From an uncultured Gemmiger sp. (lineage in GTDB: Bacteria > Bacillota > Clostridia > Oscillospirales > Ruminococcaceae), in contig CALXAH010000007.1 of the NCBI GenBank assembly GCA_944386225.1, forward strand, positions 62,001 to 126,000: DNA of 64,000 nt, given 5' to 3'. The notes under the pieces were generated by a model. It did no database searches and had not been told where the DNA came from. It saw only the letters and a program-made list of their open reading frames with translations. Every line of letters starts with the position of its first letter. Positions within the stretch are counted from its first letter, which is position 1. Position numbers and translations under genes: made by a program. Shown in pieces: positions 17,337 to 26,762 of this stretch.

Positions 17337-18730
17337 AATACATCCTCCACTCGTGGGATCGGCGTGATCCGTATAATCTGCCGGGTATCCGGTCCGGGCT
17401 GGGTCCCCTCAGCAAAGCCCGCGCCCCACAGCCAGAGCACGCGGCTCCCGTCCGCTGCCAGAGGCCACAGGGCCCGGCGGGGGGCGGGGATTTTCTCTTC
17501 GATAAAATAGCGGTGCAGGGTCTTGGTCACACCGCGGCCCCGGGGGGCAAAGCGGTCGCCGGGCTGCCGGGTACGCAGCCTGACGCTTGATGCTATTTTA
17601 GCATAATCCGCCAGAGAGTTTAAGTCTTTTTTGTAAACATCCGGGCCCAAAGGCACGAATTTCGCGTCCAGTATCTCGATTTTCACACAAAAATCACCGC
17701 CCAGAGCCCACTCCCCCGGCTCCAGCGGCATACAGGGGGCGGCGGCGGGCGGTTCGGCGTCCGGCGGATGTTCCAGCCAGATCCGGCCGCTGCCTGCCCG
17801 CAGGCGGGCATGGGGGCTCAGCTGCACCGCGCCGGTGCCCCGGACCAGCAGTTTTTCCGCCAGTTCCAGCCGGCGGGCGCTGGGATCGCACACCCGGCGC
17901 AGGATGGCCAGCAGCGCCGTCTGACGCACCGGGACGTCGGCGTTCTGCAGCGGTTCCAGCCGCCAGCCCTGGGGCAGGGCGGCCTGCAGTAACAGGGTGT
18001 CCGCCTTTTGGGTAAAATACCCGTCCAAAGCGGCCATCCGCTCGCAGAAATCGCTCAGCGCCCGTACTGCCGCCGGATTCACCGTTTCCAGGGCAGGCAC
18101 CGCCCCGTGGCGCACCCGATTGCGGGCGTAGTCGTCCCCGTCGTTGGTGGCGTCCTGCACCCAGGGCACCCCGAGGGCGCGGCAGTAGGCTTCGGTATCG
18201 GCCCGCTCCACACAGAGCAGCGGCCGTACAAAGCAGCCCCGTTTGACCGGGATGCCCGCGGCCCCCCGCAGCCCGCTGCCCCGGGCCAGCCGCAGCAGCA
18301 GGGTTTCGGCCTGGTCGGTGCGGGTGTGGGCGGTGGCGATCACCGCGCCGCGCGCGGCGGCCAGCTGTTCAAACCAGTCGTACCGCAGGCGGCGGGCCCA
18401 GTCCTCCCCCGGATGGTCGGGCACCGGGATGCCCGCGGCCGCAGGGCTGTGCCGGTGCAAGAGAATACCGTGTTCCGCACAGAAAGCGGCCACAAAGGCT
18501 TCGTCCGCGTCCGCCGCCGCGCCCCGCAGGCCGTGGTTCACATGGGCGGCCTCCACGGTGCAGCCCCAGTCCCCGGCCCGGCGCAGGGCAAACGCCAGCA
18601 GGGCCATCGAGTCGGCCCCGCCGGAGACCGCCACAATGACCCTGCCGGCCTGTGGGAACAGCTCCCGGGCCCGGACAAAGGCGCCGACCGTCTCTTCCAG
18701 GCGGAGCTGCATGGGTTCAGTTGTATTCAT
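17333..18730 (-). CDS. tilS: tRNA(Ile)-lysidine synthetase
   Basis: Modifies C34 of the CAU-anticodon tRNA-Ile to lysidine so that it reads AUA. The protein has 465 residues. The PP-loop SGGADS is at residues 36-41 in [19 protein letters not shown], followed by [10 protein letters not shown] and [16 protein letters not shown]. The C-terminal substrate domain ends with [18 protein letters not shown] and [14 protein letters not shown], as expected. Start choice is uncertain. The ATG at 18730 overlaps the 3' end of dnaB and has only a weak GGGA upstream; a TTG at 18736 and an ATG at 18712 are alternatives. It overlaps hpt by 4 nt. Confidence 0.93.
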   Translation of the reverse strand: MNTTEPMQLRLEETVGAFVRARELFPQAGRVIVAVSGGADSMALLAFALRRAGDWGCTVEAAHVNHGLRGAAADADEAFVAAFCAEHGILLHRHSPAAAGIPVPDHPGEDWARRLRYDWFEQLAAARGAVIATAHTRTDQAETLLLRLARGSGLRGAAGIPVKRGCFVRPLLCVERADTEAYCRALGVPWVQDATNDGDDYARNRVRHGAVPALETVNPAAVRALSDFCERMAALDGYFTQKADTLLLQAALPQGWRLEPLQNADVPVRQTALLAILRRVCDPSARRLELAEKLLVRGTGAVQLSPHARLRAGSGRIWLEHPPDAEPPAAAPCMPLEPGEWALGGDFCVKIEILDAKFVPLGPDVYKKDLNSLADYAKIASSVRLRTRQPGDRFAPRGRGVTKTLHRYFIEEKIPAPRRALWPLAADGSRVLWLWGAGFAEGTQPGPDTRQIIRITPIPRVEDVL

Positions 18731-20111
18731 GGACAAAGTCCCGGTTCATGAAGCGGGTATGCGCACCATCCCAGCCCAGCGGCACCCGGTCGGTAGAGCC
18801 GTGACGGTTCTTGGCCACAATACAATAGGCGGTGTCCGCGTCCACCTGGGTATCGCTGCCGGAGGTGGAGGCGTAGTAGCCCTCCCGGTAGAGCATGAGC
18901 ACGATATCGGCGTCCTGCTCGATGGAACCGGAGTCACGCAGGTCGGAAAGCTGAGGCTGGTGATCGGCACGGCCGCTCTTTTCGGTGGCACGGCTCAGCT
19001 GGGACAGGGCGATGACCGGCACGTTCAGCTCCTTGGCCATGATCTTCAGGTTTCGGGTGATCTCGCTGATCTCCTGCACGCGGTTTTCGGTACGTTTGCC
19101 GGTGCTCATCAGCTGCAGGTAGTCGATGACGATCAGGCCGATGGGCGCGCGGGAGGTATCCCGGTTGATCTGGCGGATCTTGGCCTTGATCTCCGGGATG
19201 GTGATGTTGGAGGTATCGTCCATGAAAAGGGGCACATCGTGGAGCATCTCGGTCACATGAACCAGATCCTGCCAGTCGGAACTGGTCAGGGCGCCGGTAC
19301 GGAACGCCTGGCTGCCGATGCCCGCCTCGGAGGACAGGATACGGCTGACGATCTGGTCCTTGCCCATCTCCAGGCTGAAGATGGCCACCGGGATCTTCTG
19401 CTTCTTGGCCACGTTGGTGGCAATGTTCAGCGCAAAGCTGGTTTTGCCCATACCGGGGCGGGCGGCCAGGATGATCAGGTCCGACCGGCCCAGCCCGCCG
19501 CTGAGCAGCTCATCCAGGCCGGTAAAGCCGGTGGGGATGCCCGCGTACTTGCTGCGGTTGGGGCCGGACAGCTGCTGCAGGCTGATCAGGGTGTCCACCA
19601 CCACGTCGTTCATCTGGGTCAGGCCGGTCTGGCCGCGGCCCGAACGGATCTCGTACAGCCGCTGTTCGGCGCTTTCCAGCAGCAGGTCGGCGTCGCTTTC
19701 CTCACCGCTCTGCTCCAGAATGCTCTGGGCGGCCAGCATCAGCTGACGCACCCGGTATTTTTCCTCCACAATGCGGGCGTAGGCCTTCACATTGCTGACC
19801 GAGGGCACCGTCTCCGCGATGCTGGTCAGGTACTGCACCGCCGCGTCCGGGCTTTCAAAGGCCCCGCTGGCGCTGACCGCCTCCTGCAGGGTGACGAAGT
19901 CCAGCGAATAGCCGGCGGTGTACAGCCGCAGCATCTGGGAAAAGATCTCCCCGTTGCTGCGCTGGTAGAACATCTCCGGGCGCAGGATCTCCACCAGATC
20001 GGCCAGAACGCCCGGTTCCAGCAGCACGGCGCCCAGCACCGACTGTTCCGCCCGCAGGTTATAGGGCAGGGACAGGCCCATGCTTTCCAGATTCAAGCTT
20101 ACATCTTTCAT
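18717..20111 (-). CDS. dnaB: replicative DNA helicase
   Basis: Hexameric 5'-3' helicase that unwinds DNA at the replication fork. The protein has 464 residues with no intein. The N-terminal helical domain spans about 10-120 (LRAEQSVLGAVLLEPGVL). The RecA-like domain holds Walker A ARPGMGKTSF (about 213-222) and DEAD-box-like VIDYLQLM. The C-terminal motif SDLRDSGSIEQDADIV is also typical. The ATG at 20111 lies 94 nt after the rplI stop; a GGCGCGG/CCGCGCC hairpin in that gap may attenuate or protect the message. Its last codons overlap the start of tilS. Confidence 0.96.
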   Translation of the reverse strand: MKDVSLNLESMGLSLPYNLRAEQSVLGAVLLEPGVLADLVEILRPEMFYQRSNGEIFSQMLRLYTAGYSLDFVTLQEAVSASGAFESPDAAVQYLTSIAETVPSVSNVKAYARIVEEKYRVRQLMLAAQSILEQSGEESDADLLLESAEQRLYEIRSGRGQTGLTQMNDVVVDTLISLQQLSGPNRSKYAGIPTGFTGLDELLSGGLGRSDLIILAARPGMGKTSFALNIATNVAKKQKIPVAIFSLEMGKDQIVSRILSSEAGIGSQAFRTGALTSSDWQDLVHVTEMLHDVPLFMDDTSNITIPEIKAKIRQINRDTSRAPIGLIVIDYLQLMSTGKRTENRVQEISEITRNLKIMAKELNVPVIALSQLSRATEKSGRADHQPQLSDLRDSGSIEQDADIVLMLYREGYYASTSGSDTQVDADTAYCIVAKNRHGSTDRVPLGWDGAHTRFMNRDFVHEYN

Positions 20112-20205
20112 GGTTCACGCGCTCTTTTCCGGCCCGCGGGCCAAAGGATAAACGGCGCGGAGCAATCTTGCCCCGCGCCGGCGGTATGCGTTGGTATAAA
20201 AAGGG

Positions 20206-20652
20206 TTACAGTTCCTCCACCTTGACCTTGAAGGTGGCGCTGACCCCGGCGTGCAGCTTGATAACCGCGGTAAAGGTGCCGAAGTCCTTGATGTCCCGCT
20301 CCAGCTCCACCTTGCGCTTGTCGATATCGGCGCCCACCAGCTTGGCCAGACCGTCGGCCACGTCCTTGGCGGTGATCTTGCCAAACAGACGGCCGGATGC
20401 GCCGCCCTTGGCTTTCAGGGTCACGGTTTTGCCCTCCACCTTGGCGGCCATGGCCTGAGCCTGGGCCAGCGCCTCGGCGGCGTGGTGGGCCTGGGCCTCG
20501 CTCTTGGTGCGGGCCACGTTCAGCGCGCCCGCGTCGGCCGCGGCAGCCAGGCCGCGGGGAAACAGAAAGTTGCGGGCGTAACCGTCCGAAACCTCATGAA
20601 TCTCGTCCTTTTTGCCGATGTTCTTTACGTCCTGTTTGAGAATGACCTTCAT
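20206..20652 (-). CDS. rplI: 50S ribosomal protein L9
   Basis: Large-subunit ribosomal protein, 148 residues. It begins [20 protein letters not shown] and [16 protein letters not shown], the L9 N-terminal domain signature. A long helix (about 45-75) rich in alanine and glutamine joins the C-terminal domain ([20 protein letters not shown]). The gene lies between gdpP (42 nt upstream) and dnaB, the usual Firmicutes order, and shares their transcript. Confidence 0.97.
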   Translation of the reverse strand: MKVILKQDVKNIGKKDEIHEVSDGYARNFLFPRGLAAAADAGALNVARTKSEAQAHHAAEALAQAQAMAAKVEGKTVTLKAKGGASGRLFGKITAKDVADGLAKLVGADIDKRKVELERDIKDFGTFTAVIKLHAGVSATFKVKVEEL

Positions 20653-20694
20653 GTTGACTCCTTCTTTCCGTCCCGGAAGATTCCGGAACCGGGG

Positions 20695-22659
20695 TTATTT
20701 TTTTGCTTTTTTCTCCTGGTCGGCCCGGAACGCGTCCACCGCGCCGATCAGCAGTTCCCGGGCGCGCTGGGCGCTGCAGTCCCGCAGCTGGGCCCCGGCC
20801 ATGGTCAGGTGACCGCCGCCGCCCAGGGATTCCATAATGACCTGCACGTTCACCTCGCCCATGCTGCGGGCCGAGATGTTCACGCCGCCGTTCTTTTCCA
20901 CCGCCACAAAGCTGGCGGCAACCCCTTCGATGCCCAGCAGGTCGTTGGCCGCCTGGGGCACCACCACCGCCAGCCCGGGGGCCAGCGAGCCGCACACCGA
21001 GATGGCGCAGCCCTTGTGGATCACCGCGTTTTCCACCAGCGAGGCCTTGGCGGCGTATTCCTCCATGCTGCTGGCGAACAGCCGCTTGACCTCCTCGGTC
21101 TGGGCGCCCATCTGCCGCAGATAGGCCGCGGCCTCAAAGGTACGCACGCCGGTATGCAGCGCAAAGTTGCGGGTGTCCAGCATAATGCCGGCCAGCAGGG
21201 CTTCCGCTTCCAGCGGGGTGGGTTTGTCCTCCCGGGTACCCACGTACTGGAGCATCTCGCTTACCAGTTCGCTGGCGGAGGAGGCATAGGGCTCGTGGCA
21301 GAGCACCACGGGGTTTTCAATGTAACCCATCGTCTTGCGATGGTGGTCGATCACCGCCACATGGCGGCACCGCTCGTAGATTTCCCGGCTTTCCAGCAGG
21401 TGGGTCAGGTAGGTGTCCACCACCACCAGCAGGGTATCCTTGGTGATGGTGTCCAGCACGTCCTCCGGTTCGGTGAAGTCCTCCGCGAAACCGGCGTCCC
21501 TAAACCGGCGCAGCAGCGGCCCCGCCAGGGTGGCCCCGCTGCGCACCGCGATGATGGCGGGCACATCCATGATCTTGCAGATCCGCAGCACGCCGATGGC
21601 CGCGCCCACGCAGTCCAGATCGCTCATCTTATGGCCCATGATGATGACGCTGTCGCTCTGGCGGATCATGTCGGCCAGGGCGGTGGCCAGGATGCGGTTC
21701 TTGACCTTGCTGCGCTTCTCGATGCTGCGGGATACCCCGCCGTAAAATTCAAATCCGTCCCGTGTCTTGACGGCCACCTGATCGCCGCCCCGGCCCAGGG
21801 CCATATCCAGGGACTGCTGGGCCATCTCCTGGCACTGGGCCAGGGTTGCCCCGCCCCGGCCTACACCGGCGGACAGGGTGATGGTCTGGGTGTCGTCCAG
21901 CGCGCGGACCTGATCCAGCAGGCTGAACTTGCCGGCCACCATCTGCTGCATATGCCGCTCTTCCACCACGGCGATGTAGCGGCCCGCGCTCAGGCGGCGC
22001 AGGAAGCCGGAGGTCTGGCCGAAATACTGTTCCAGCGTGCGGTTGACCCCCTCCATCAGGCGGGCTTTCTCCGAGTCCTTCATGCCGTTGAAGAGGATGT
22101 CGTAGCCGTCCACCTCCAGCAGCATATAGGCCGGGCGGCTGGCGGCGTACTCGGCGGCGGTGGCCCGCAGTTCGGTCAGTTCCGCCAGGAACACCACCCA
22201 CACGCCGCTTTCCTCCGACGCGCCGGAGGCATAGACGTTGAAACGGCGCTCCCCGATTGTGAGATCCTGTCCTTCCGGACGGGCGGCGGCGGTCAGATCC
22301 AGGCCGGGCAGCAGCTGCTGCACCGGCGCCAGCAGACTGCCGGGGCCGATCGTCTCCTCAAAGCGGGCGTTGCACCAGAGCATCGCCCCGCCCTGCAGCA
22401 CCAGCGCGGGCAGCGGCATGGAGGCCAGCGAAGCCTGTATGCCGCCGGGCGCGGATATCTCGCCGCCCAGGTACCGGGCCACCCGGCGGCGCAGACGGCG
22501 CGCGCCGAAGGCGGCCAGTACCAGAATCAGCACCAGCGCCAGCCCTGCCGGGATCAGCAGCAGAGGCTCCACAAAGACCAGCACCGCCAGCAGCGCGGCA
22601 CAGAGCGCGGCCAGCACCGCCAGCAGGATCTCCAGTTGAAGTCGGGGATTGCGTTTCAT
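20695..22659 (-). CDS. gdpP: c-di-AMP phosphodiesterase of the GdpP (YybT) family
   Basis: Membrane enzyme that hydrolyses cyclic di-AMP. The protein has 654 residues: two N-terminal membrane helices (about 10-28 and 33-52), a PAS-like region, a degenerate GGDEF domain (about 160-300, with no GGDEF sequence) and a DHH/DHHA1 catalytic module. DHH motifs are visible: MGHKMSDLDCVGAAIG, VVVDTYLT, VIDHHRK (D438-H440) and GGGGHLTMAGAQLRD. The ATG at 22659 has AGGAG upstream; 16 upstream residues in the longer frame are rejected. It stands between rnj and rplI, in the classic gdpP-rplI-dnaB arrangement. Confidence 0.95.
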   Translation of the reverse strand: MKRNPRLQLEILLAVLAALCAALLAVLVFVEPLLLIPAGLALVLILVLAAFGARRLRRRVARYLGGEISAPGGIQASLASMPLPALVLQGGAMLWCNARFEETIGPGSLLAPVQQLLPGLDLTAAARPEGQDLTIGERRFNVYASGASEESGVWVVFLAELTELRATAAEYAASRPAYMLLEVDGYDILFNGMKDSEKARLMEGVNRTLEQYFGQTSGFLRRLSAGRYIAVVEERHMQQMVAGKFSLLDQVRALDDTQTITLSAGVGRGGATLAQCQEMAQQSLDMALGRGGDQVAVKTRDGFEFYGGVSRSIEKRSKVKNRILATALADMIRQSDSVIIMGHKMSDLDCVGAAIGVLRICKIMDVPAIIAVRSGATLAGPLLRRFRDAGFAEDFTEPEDVLDTITKDTLLVVVDTYLTHLLESREIYERCRHVAVIDHHRKTMGYIENPVVLCHEPYASSASELVSEMLQYVGTREDKPTPLEAEALLAGIMLDTRNFALHTGVRTFEAAAYLRQMGAQTEEVKRLFASSMEEYAAKASLVENAVIHKGCAISVCGSLAPGLAVVVPQAANDLLGIEGVAASFVAVEKNGGVNISARSMGEVNVQVIMESLGGGGHLTMAGAQLRDCSAQRARELLIGAVDAFRADQEKKAKK

Positions 22660-22723
22660 GGTTTTCTCCTCAGTACGGCGGCGGACGGCCGCCGTATCAC
22701 CGCGCACAGGGCGCGGCGGCAGT

Positions 22724-24619
22724 TTACACTTCCATCAGAATGGGCAGGATCATCGGGCTGCGCTTGGTCTTGCGGTAGATATAGGCGCTGAGCGATTCCC
22801 GCACACGGGTCTTGACGCTGTTCCAGTCGTGCATATGGTAATCGGCGGCGCACTTGTCAAATACCGCCTGCACCACGCGGCGGGCTTCGTCCATGAGCTC
22901 CTCGCTCTCCCGCACGTAGACAAAGCCGCGGCTGACCAGATCCGGCCCGGCCAGCACCTGGCCGGTCTTGTTGTCCACCGTGGCCACCACGATGACCAGA
23001 CCGTCCTGGGACAGGTGGCGGCGATCCCGCAGTACCACGTTGCCCACGTCGCCCACGCCCAGGCCGTCCACCATGACGGCGCCGGCCTGCACCGGCTCGC
23101 CCAGGGTCATGGCCTCCCGGGACAGGTTGATGCTGTCGCCGTTGGCGGCAATCAGGATGTTCTTTTCCGGAATGCCCAGCTTCATGGCGGTCAGCGCGTG
23201 CTTTTTCAGCTGTTTGTACTCGCCGTGCACCGGCAGGAAATACTGGGGATTGGCCAGGGTGAGCATGAGTTTCTGCTCTTCCTGGCAGGCGTGGCCGGAC
23301 ACATGCACGTCGTACATGGATTCATAGATCACCTGGGCGCCCAGGCTCAGCAGGCCGTTGACCACCTTGGTGACCATCTTTTCATTGCCGGGGATGGGGT
23401 TGGCGCTGATGATGATGAAGTCCCCGGGGCCTACCCGCACATTGCGGTGGCTGCTGCTGGCCATGCGGGACAGCGCGCTCAGCGGCTCGCCCTGGCTGCC
23501 GGTGGTGATCAGCACGATCTTTTCCGGCGGGTAGCGGTTGATCATCTCCAGATCGATGAGCACCCCTTCCGGCGCGTGCAGATAGCCCAGCTCCAGCGCC
23601 ATCTGGGTGTTGTTGGCCATGCTGCGGCCGGATACCGCCACCTTGCGGCCGTTCTCCACCGCCAGATCGATCATCTGCTGGATGCGGTACAGGTTGGAAG
23701 CAAAGGTGGCAATGATAATGCGCTGCTTGGCGGCCTGACGGAACAGGTTGCTGACGCTTTCGGCCACCTTGTGCTCGGTGGCGGTGAAGCCCGGGCGCTC
23801 CGCGTTGGTGGAGTCGCTCAGCAGTGCCAGCACGCCCCGGCGGCCGTACTCGGCAATGGTGGTCAGATCGGTGGGGCCGCCGGTGAGCGGGGTGTAGTCG
23901 ATCTTGAAGTCGCCGGTCTGGATCACGATGCCGGCGGGGCACTCGATGGCGAACGCCACCGCGTCCGGAATGGAGTGGTTCACATGGATGGGCTCGATCG
24001 TAAAGCAGCCCAGCTTGAACTTGTTCTTGGGGGCGATCTCCACAAATTTGGTACTGCCCAGCAGGCCGTGCTCCTCCAGCTTGTTCTTGATCAGGCCGAT
24101 GGTGAGCCGGGTGGCGTAGATGGGCAGGTTCACCTGCCGCAGCAGATAAGGCAGGCTGCCGATGTGATCCTCATGACCGTGGGTGATGATCACGCCCTTG
24201 ATCCGGTCTTTGTTCTGCACCACATAGGTGAAATCAGGGATGACCAAATCGATGCCGAACATCTCGCTGTCCGGGAAAACCAGGCCGCAGTCCACCAGCA
24301 GCATATCCCCCTCGCACTCATAGAGGGTGATGTTCTTGCCCACTTCGCCCAGGCCGCCCAGGGGGATGATCCGCATCCCGGGGGCGGCGGCGTTCCGGCG
24401 GGCCGGATTGCGGCGGCGGTTGTTCGGCCGGGGGTCCGCCTGCGGGGCGGCCGCGGCCGGTGCGGGAGCAGCCTGAGCCGCTGTGTTCTTGGGTTTGGAC
24501 ATACGGGGACGGCGGCCGCCGCCTTCCTGAGGCGCTTTCGCCGCGGGGCGGCGGGCCGGGGCGCGGCGGATGGATTTTTTCTCCGGTACGGGGCTTGTTT
24601 GCTTCTCTGTTTGTGCCAT
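22724..24619 (-). CDS. rnj: ribonuclease J
   Basis: Metallo-beta-lactamase/beta-CASP ribonuclease with endo- and 5'-exonuclease activity, central to mRNA turnover in Firmicutes. The protein has 631 residues. The core starts at about residue 80 (MRIIPLGGLGEVGKNIT). The zinc motif HGHEDH is at 147-152, and the C-terminal domain ends MHDWNSVKTRVRE. The first 75 residues are an extra Ala/Pro/Arg-rich basic extension, unusual for the family. The ATG at 24619 has GGAGG only 4 nt upstream. A consensus promoter stands about 215 nt upstream, leaving a long leader. The gene heads a long leftward cluster. Confidence 0.95.
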   Translation of the reverse strand: MAQTEKQTSPVPEKKSIRRAPARRPAAKAPQEGGGRRPRMSKPKNTAAQAAPAPAAAAPQADPRPNNRRRNPARRNAAAPGMRIIPLGGLGEVGKNITLYECEGDMLLVDCGLVFPDSEMFGIDLVIPDFTYVVQNKDRIKGVIITHGHEDHIGSLPYLLRQVNLPIYATRLTIGLIKNKLEEHGLLGSTKFVEIAPKNKFKLGCFTIEPIHVNHSIPDAVAFAIECPAGIVIQTGDFKIDYTPLTGGPTDLTTIAEYGRRGVLALLSDSTNAERPGFTATEHKVAESVSNLFRQAAKQRIIIATFASNLYRIQQMIDLAVENGRKVAVSGRSMANNTQMALELGYLHAPEGVLIDLEMINRYPPEKIVLITTGSQGEPLSALSRMASSSHRNVRVGPGDFIIISANPIPGNEKMVTKVVNGLLSLGAQVIYESMYDVHVSGHACQEEQKLMLTLANPQYFLPVHGEYKQLKKHALTAMKLGIPEKNILIAANGDSINLSREAMTLGEPVQAGAVMVDGLGVGDVGNVVLRDRRHLSQDGLVIVVATVDNKTGQVLAGPDLVSRGFVYVRESEELMDEARRVVQAVFDKCAADYHMHDWNSVKTRVRESLSAYIYRKTKRSPMILPILMEV

Positions 24620-24837
24620 ACTACCTCCATATTGATACGCGTACCAGAGCCCGCCGCACGCTTGCTGCAGCCGACCCGGTACCAAGATGTGTGTTGCGGC
24701 TTTGTGCCGCTATCCTTACCGGCAAGCCCCTTCCGGGCCGCCATAAGTATCCGTTTTCGTATACGAGCACGGTGAGTCCATTGAAAAATGCAACCCAGGC
24801 TCTGCGCTATGACAACGTACACCTTAAAGATGATTTT

Positions 24838-24866
24838 ATTATAAGTCCCCCTACAGGCTTTGTCAA
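24838..24866 (-). promoter_or_regulatory. consensus promoter of rnj
   Basis: Minus strand: TTGACA (24861-24866), 17-bp spacer, TATAAT (24838-24843). Both boxes match the sigma-A consensus perfectly. The start codon of rnj is more than 200 nt downstream. Confidence 0.85.
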
Positions 24867-24921
24867 TTCGCCCCGCCCGGGGACAGTTTCGCCCAAAACC
24901 GCCGCCGGTAATCGCCGGGCC

Positions 24922-24950
24922 TTGCCCCGGCCGAGTAAAACTTATATAAT
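24922..24950 (+). promoter_or_regulatory. promoter of rnhA
   Basis: TTGCCC (24922-24927), 17-bp spacer, TATAAT (24945-24950), about 55 nt before the rnhA start. Confidence 0.65.
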
Positions 24951-25006
24951 AGTACAGAATATAAGCGGGCCGCGCGCCCGTGTTAAACCATCGCAAAGGA
25001 GACGCC

Positions 25007-25456
25007 ATGAAACAGATCGAGATCTTTACCGACGGGGCCTGCAGCGGCAACCCGGGCCCGGGCGGCTGGGGCGCAGTGCTGCGCTACCGGGGGGTGGAAA
25101 AGGAACTGAGCGGCGGCGAAGCCCAAACCACCAACAACCGCATGGAGCTGACCGCCCTGATCGAGGCGCTGGCGGTGCTCAAGGAGCCCTGCGAGATCAC
25201 CCTGTGCAGCGACAGCAAGTACGTGATCGACGGGCTGCAGAAGGGCTGGGCCAAGGGCTGGAAAGCCCGTGGCTGGAAAAAGGCGGACAAATCCCCCGCC
25301 CTGAACCCGGATCTGTGGGACCGGCTGCTGACCCTGGCCGAGCCCCATACTATTCATTATCAGTGGATCAAGGGCCACGCCGGGCACCCGGAGAACGAAC
25401 GGTGCGACCGAATGGCGGTGGAACAGAGCCGCCGCTACGGTGGGCGGCAGGGCTGA
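25007..25456 (+). CDS. rnhA: ribonuclease HI
   Basis: Cuts the RNA strand of RNA-DNA hybrids, removing R-loops and primers. The protein has 149 residues. Catalytic carboxylates are seen in [16 protein letters not shown] (D9), [13 protein letters not shown] (Glu), [12 protein letters not shown] (Asp) and the C-terminal ENERCD, with the loop His in IKGHAGHPE. The handle region [17 protein letters not shown] is of the E. coli type. The ATG at 25007 follows AAAGGAG; nine upstream residues of the longer frame are not part of the protein. It is transcribed divergently from rnj. Confidence 0.96.
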   Translation: MKQIEIFTDGACSGNPGPGGWGAVLRYRGVEKELSGGEAQTTNNRMELTALIEALAVLKEPCEITLCSDSKYVIDGLQKGWAKGWKARGWKKADKSPALNPDLWDRLLTLAEPHTIHYQWIKGHAGHPENERCDRMAVEQSRRYGGRQG

Positions 25457-25479
25457 ACCGGAGTTTTTGCGCCGGGGTA

Positions 25480-25508
25480 TTGCAATTTATACCAAAATGG
25501 TATATATT
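25480..25508 (+). promoter_or_regulatory. promoter of the iscS-iscU-mnmA operon
   Basis: TTGCAA (25480-25485), 17-bp spacer, TATATT (25503-25508), about 50 nt upstream of the iscS start. Confidence 0.6.
25488..25504 (+). promoter_or_regulatory. candidate operator in the iscS promoter spacer
   Basis: A perfect inverted repeat TATACCA-AAA-TGGTATA fills the space between the -35 and -10 boxes. A repressor bound here would block RNA polymerase. An Rrf2/IscR-type iron-sulfur regulator is the obvious guess from the operon content, but no such gene is in the window. Confidence 0.55.
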
Positions 25509-25564
25509 AAATGCAGCGGAGGCAGCGTGCCGCCCGCAATCCAAGCAAGGCAAGGTGACAATCG

Positions 25565-26737
25565 ATGGATCGTATCGTGTATTTAGACAACGCCGCCACC
25601 ACCCCGGTGGACCCGCAGGTGGTGCAGGCGATGCTGCCTGTGCTGACCGGCCCGGGCGGCAACCCCAGCAGCCATTACAGCATCGGTTACGAGGCGAAAG
25701 AGCAGATCGACACCGCTCGCGCCCAGGTAGCCGCGGCGCTGGGCTGCCTGCCCGGGGAGGTATACTTCACCGGCGGCGGTTCCGAGGCGGACAACTGGGC
25801 CATCAAGGGCACCGCCCGCAAGCTGGCCCGGCAGGGCAAGAAGCACCTGATCACCAGCGCCTTTGAGCATCACGCGGTTGTGCACGCCATGCAGGCGCTG
25901 GAAAAGGACGGTTTTGAAGTGACCTGGCTGCCGGTGACGGCCGACGGGTTTGTGCGGCCCGAGGACGTGGCCGCAGCCATCCGGCCGGACACCGCGCTGG
26001 TGAGCGTGATGCTGGCCAACAACGAGATCGGCACCATCCAGCCGATTCAGGAGATTGCCGCCATCTGCCGGGAGAACAAGGTGCTCTGCCACACCGACGC
26101 GGTGCAGGCGGTGGGCGCCATCCCGGTGAATGTGAAAGAGCTGGGGGTGGACATGCTCAGCCTGAGCGGCCACAAGTTCAACGGTCCCAAGGGCGTGGGT
26201 GCTCTGTACATCCGGCGGGGTGTGCTGCCGGATAACCTGATCGACGGGGGCGGGCAGGAATCCCGCCGCCGGGCCGGCACCGAAAACGTGGCCGGCATCG
26301 TGGGGCTGGGCGCCGCCATCGAACTGGCGGTGGGGCACCTGGAAGAAAAGCAGGCCCATCTGGTGGCGCTGCGGGATTATGTGATTGGCCGCGTGCTGGC
26401 CAACATCCCGGAAACCCGGCTGAACGGCGACGCGAAAAACCGCCTGCCCGGCAACGCGAACATCAGCTTTGCGGGCCTGGAGGGCGAGACCATTCTGCTG
26501 GATCTGGATATGCGGGGCATTTGCGCCTCCACCGGATCGGCCTGCAACAGCGACAGCCTGGATCCCAGCCATGTGCTGCTGGCCATCGGGCTGCCCCACG
26601 AGGCCGCCCACGGCACCATGCGGTTCAGCTTCGGGCCGCAGAATACAATGGAAGACGCGGAATATCTGTGCAGCGTGCTGGAGGAAGTCATCCCCCTGCG
26701 CCGGGCCATGAGCCCGGTGTGGAAGCCGCTGGCGTGA
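25565..26737 (+). CDS. iscS: cysteine desulfurase (IscS/NifS type)
   Basis: PLP enzyme that takes sulfur from cysteine, leaving alanine and an enzyme persulfide for Fe-S and thio-tRNA assembly. The protein has 390 residues. PLP binds K204 in SLSGHKFNGPKG, and the catalytic cysteine is C327 in GSACNSDSLDPSHVL. YLDNAATTPVDPQV at the N terminus is typical. The ATG at 25565 has AAGGTG upstream. It is the first gene of an operon with iscU (25 nt downstream) and mnmA, which suggests its sulfur serves both cluster assembly and 2-thiouridine formation. Confidence 0.96.
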   Translation: MDRIVYLDNAATTPVDPQVVQAMLPVLTGPGGNPSSHYSIGYEAKEQIDTARAQVAAALGCLPGEVYFTGGGSEADNWAIKGTARKLARQGKKHLITSAFEHHAVVHAMQALEKDGFEVTWLPVTADGFVRPEDVAAAIRPDTALVSVMLANNEIGTIQPIQEIAAICRENKVLCHTDAVQAVGAIPVNVKELGVDMLSLSGHKFNGPKGVGALYIRRGVLPDNLIDGGGQESRRRAGTENVAGIVGLGAAIELAVGHLEEKQAHLVALRDYVIGRVLANIPETRLNGDAKNRLPGNANISFAGLEGETILLDLDMRGICASTGSACNSDSLDPSHVLLAIGLPHEAAHGTMRFSFGPQNTMEDAEYLCSVLEEVIPLRRAMSPVWKPLA

Positions 26738-26762
26738 TACAAGGAACAGGAGGCACAAAACC

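Larger units (their letters stand above)
24620..25006. other. intergenic region with divergent promoters for rnj and rnhA
   Basis: No gene seen in these 387 bases. It holds back-to-back promoters (rnj at 24838-24866, rnhA at 24922-24950) and a leader of about 215 nt in front of rnj. The leader contains a small GCGGC/GCCGC hairpin around 24697-24711. I saw no known riboswitch pattern. Confidence 0.7.

Noticed and set aside
13581-17510. A 1309-codon open frame on the plus strand antisense to ftsH, hpt and tilS
   Set aside because: Follows the GC-rich third positions of the real genes on the other strand; its product is Gly/His/Val/Gln-rich with no domain and no ribosome site.
20251-24775. Long plus-strand frames antisense to rplI, gdpP and rnj
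   Set aside because: Same compositional artefact; no start site, no homology-like pattern.
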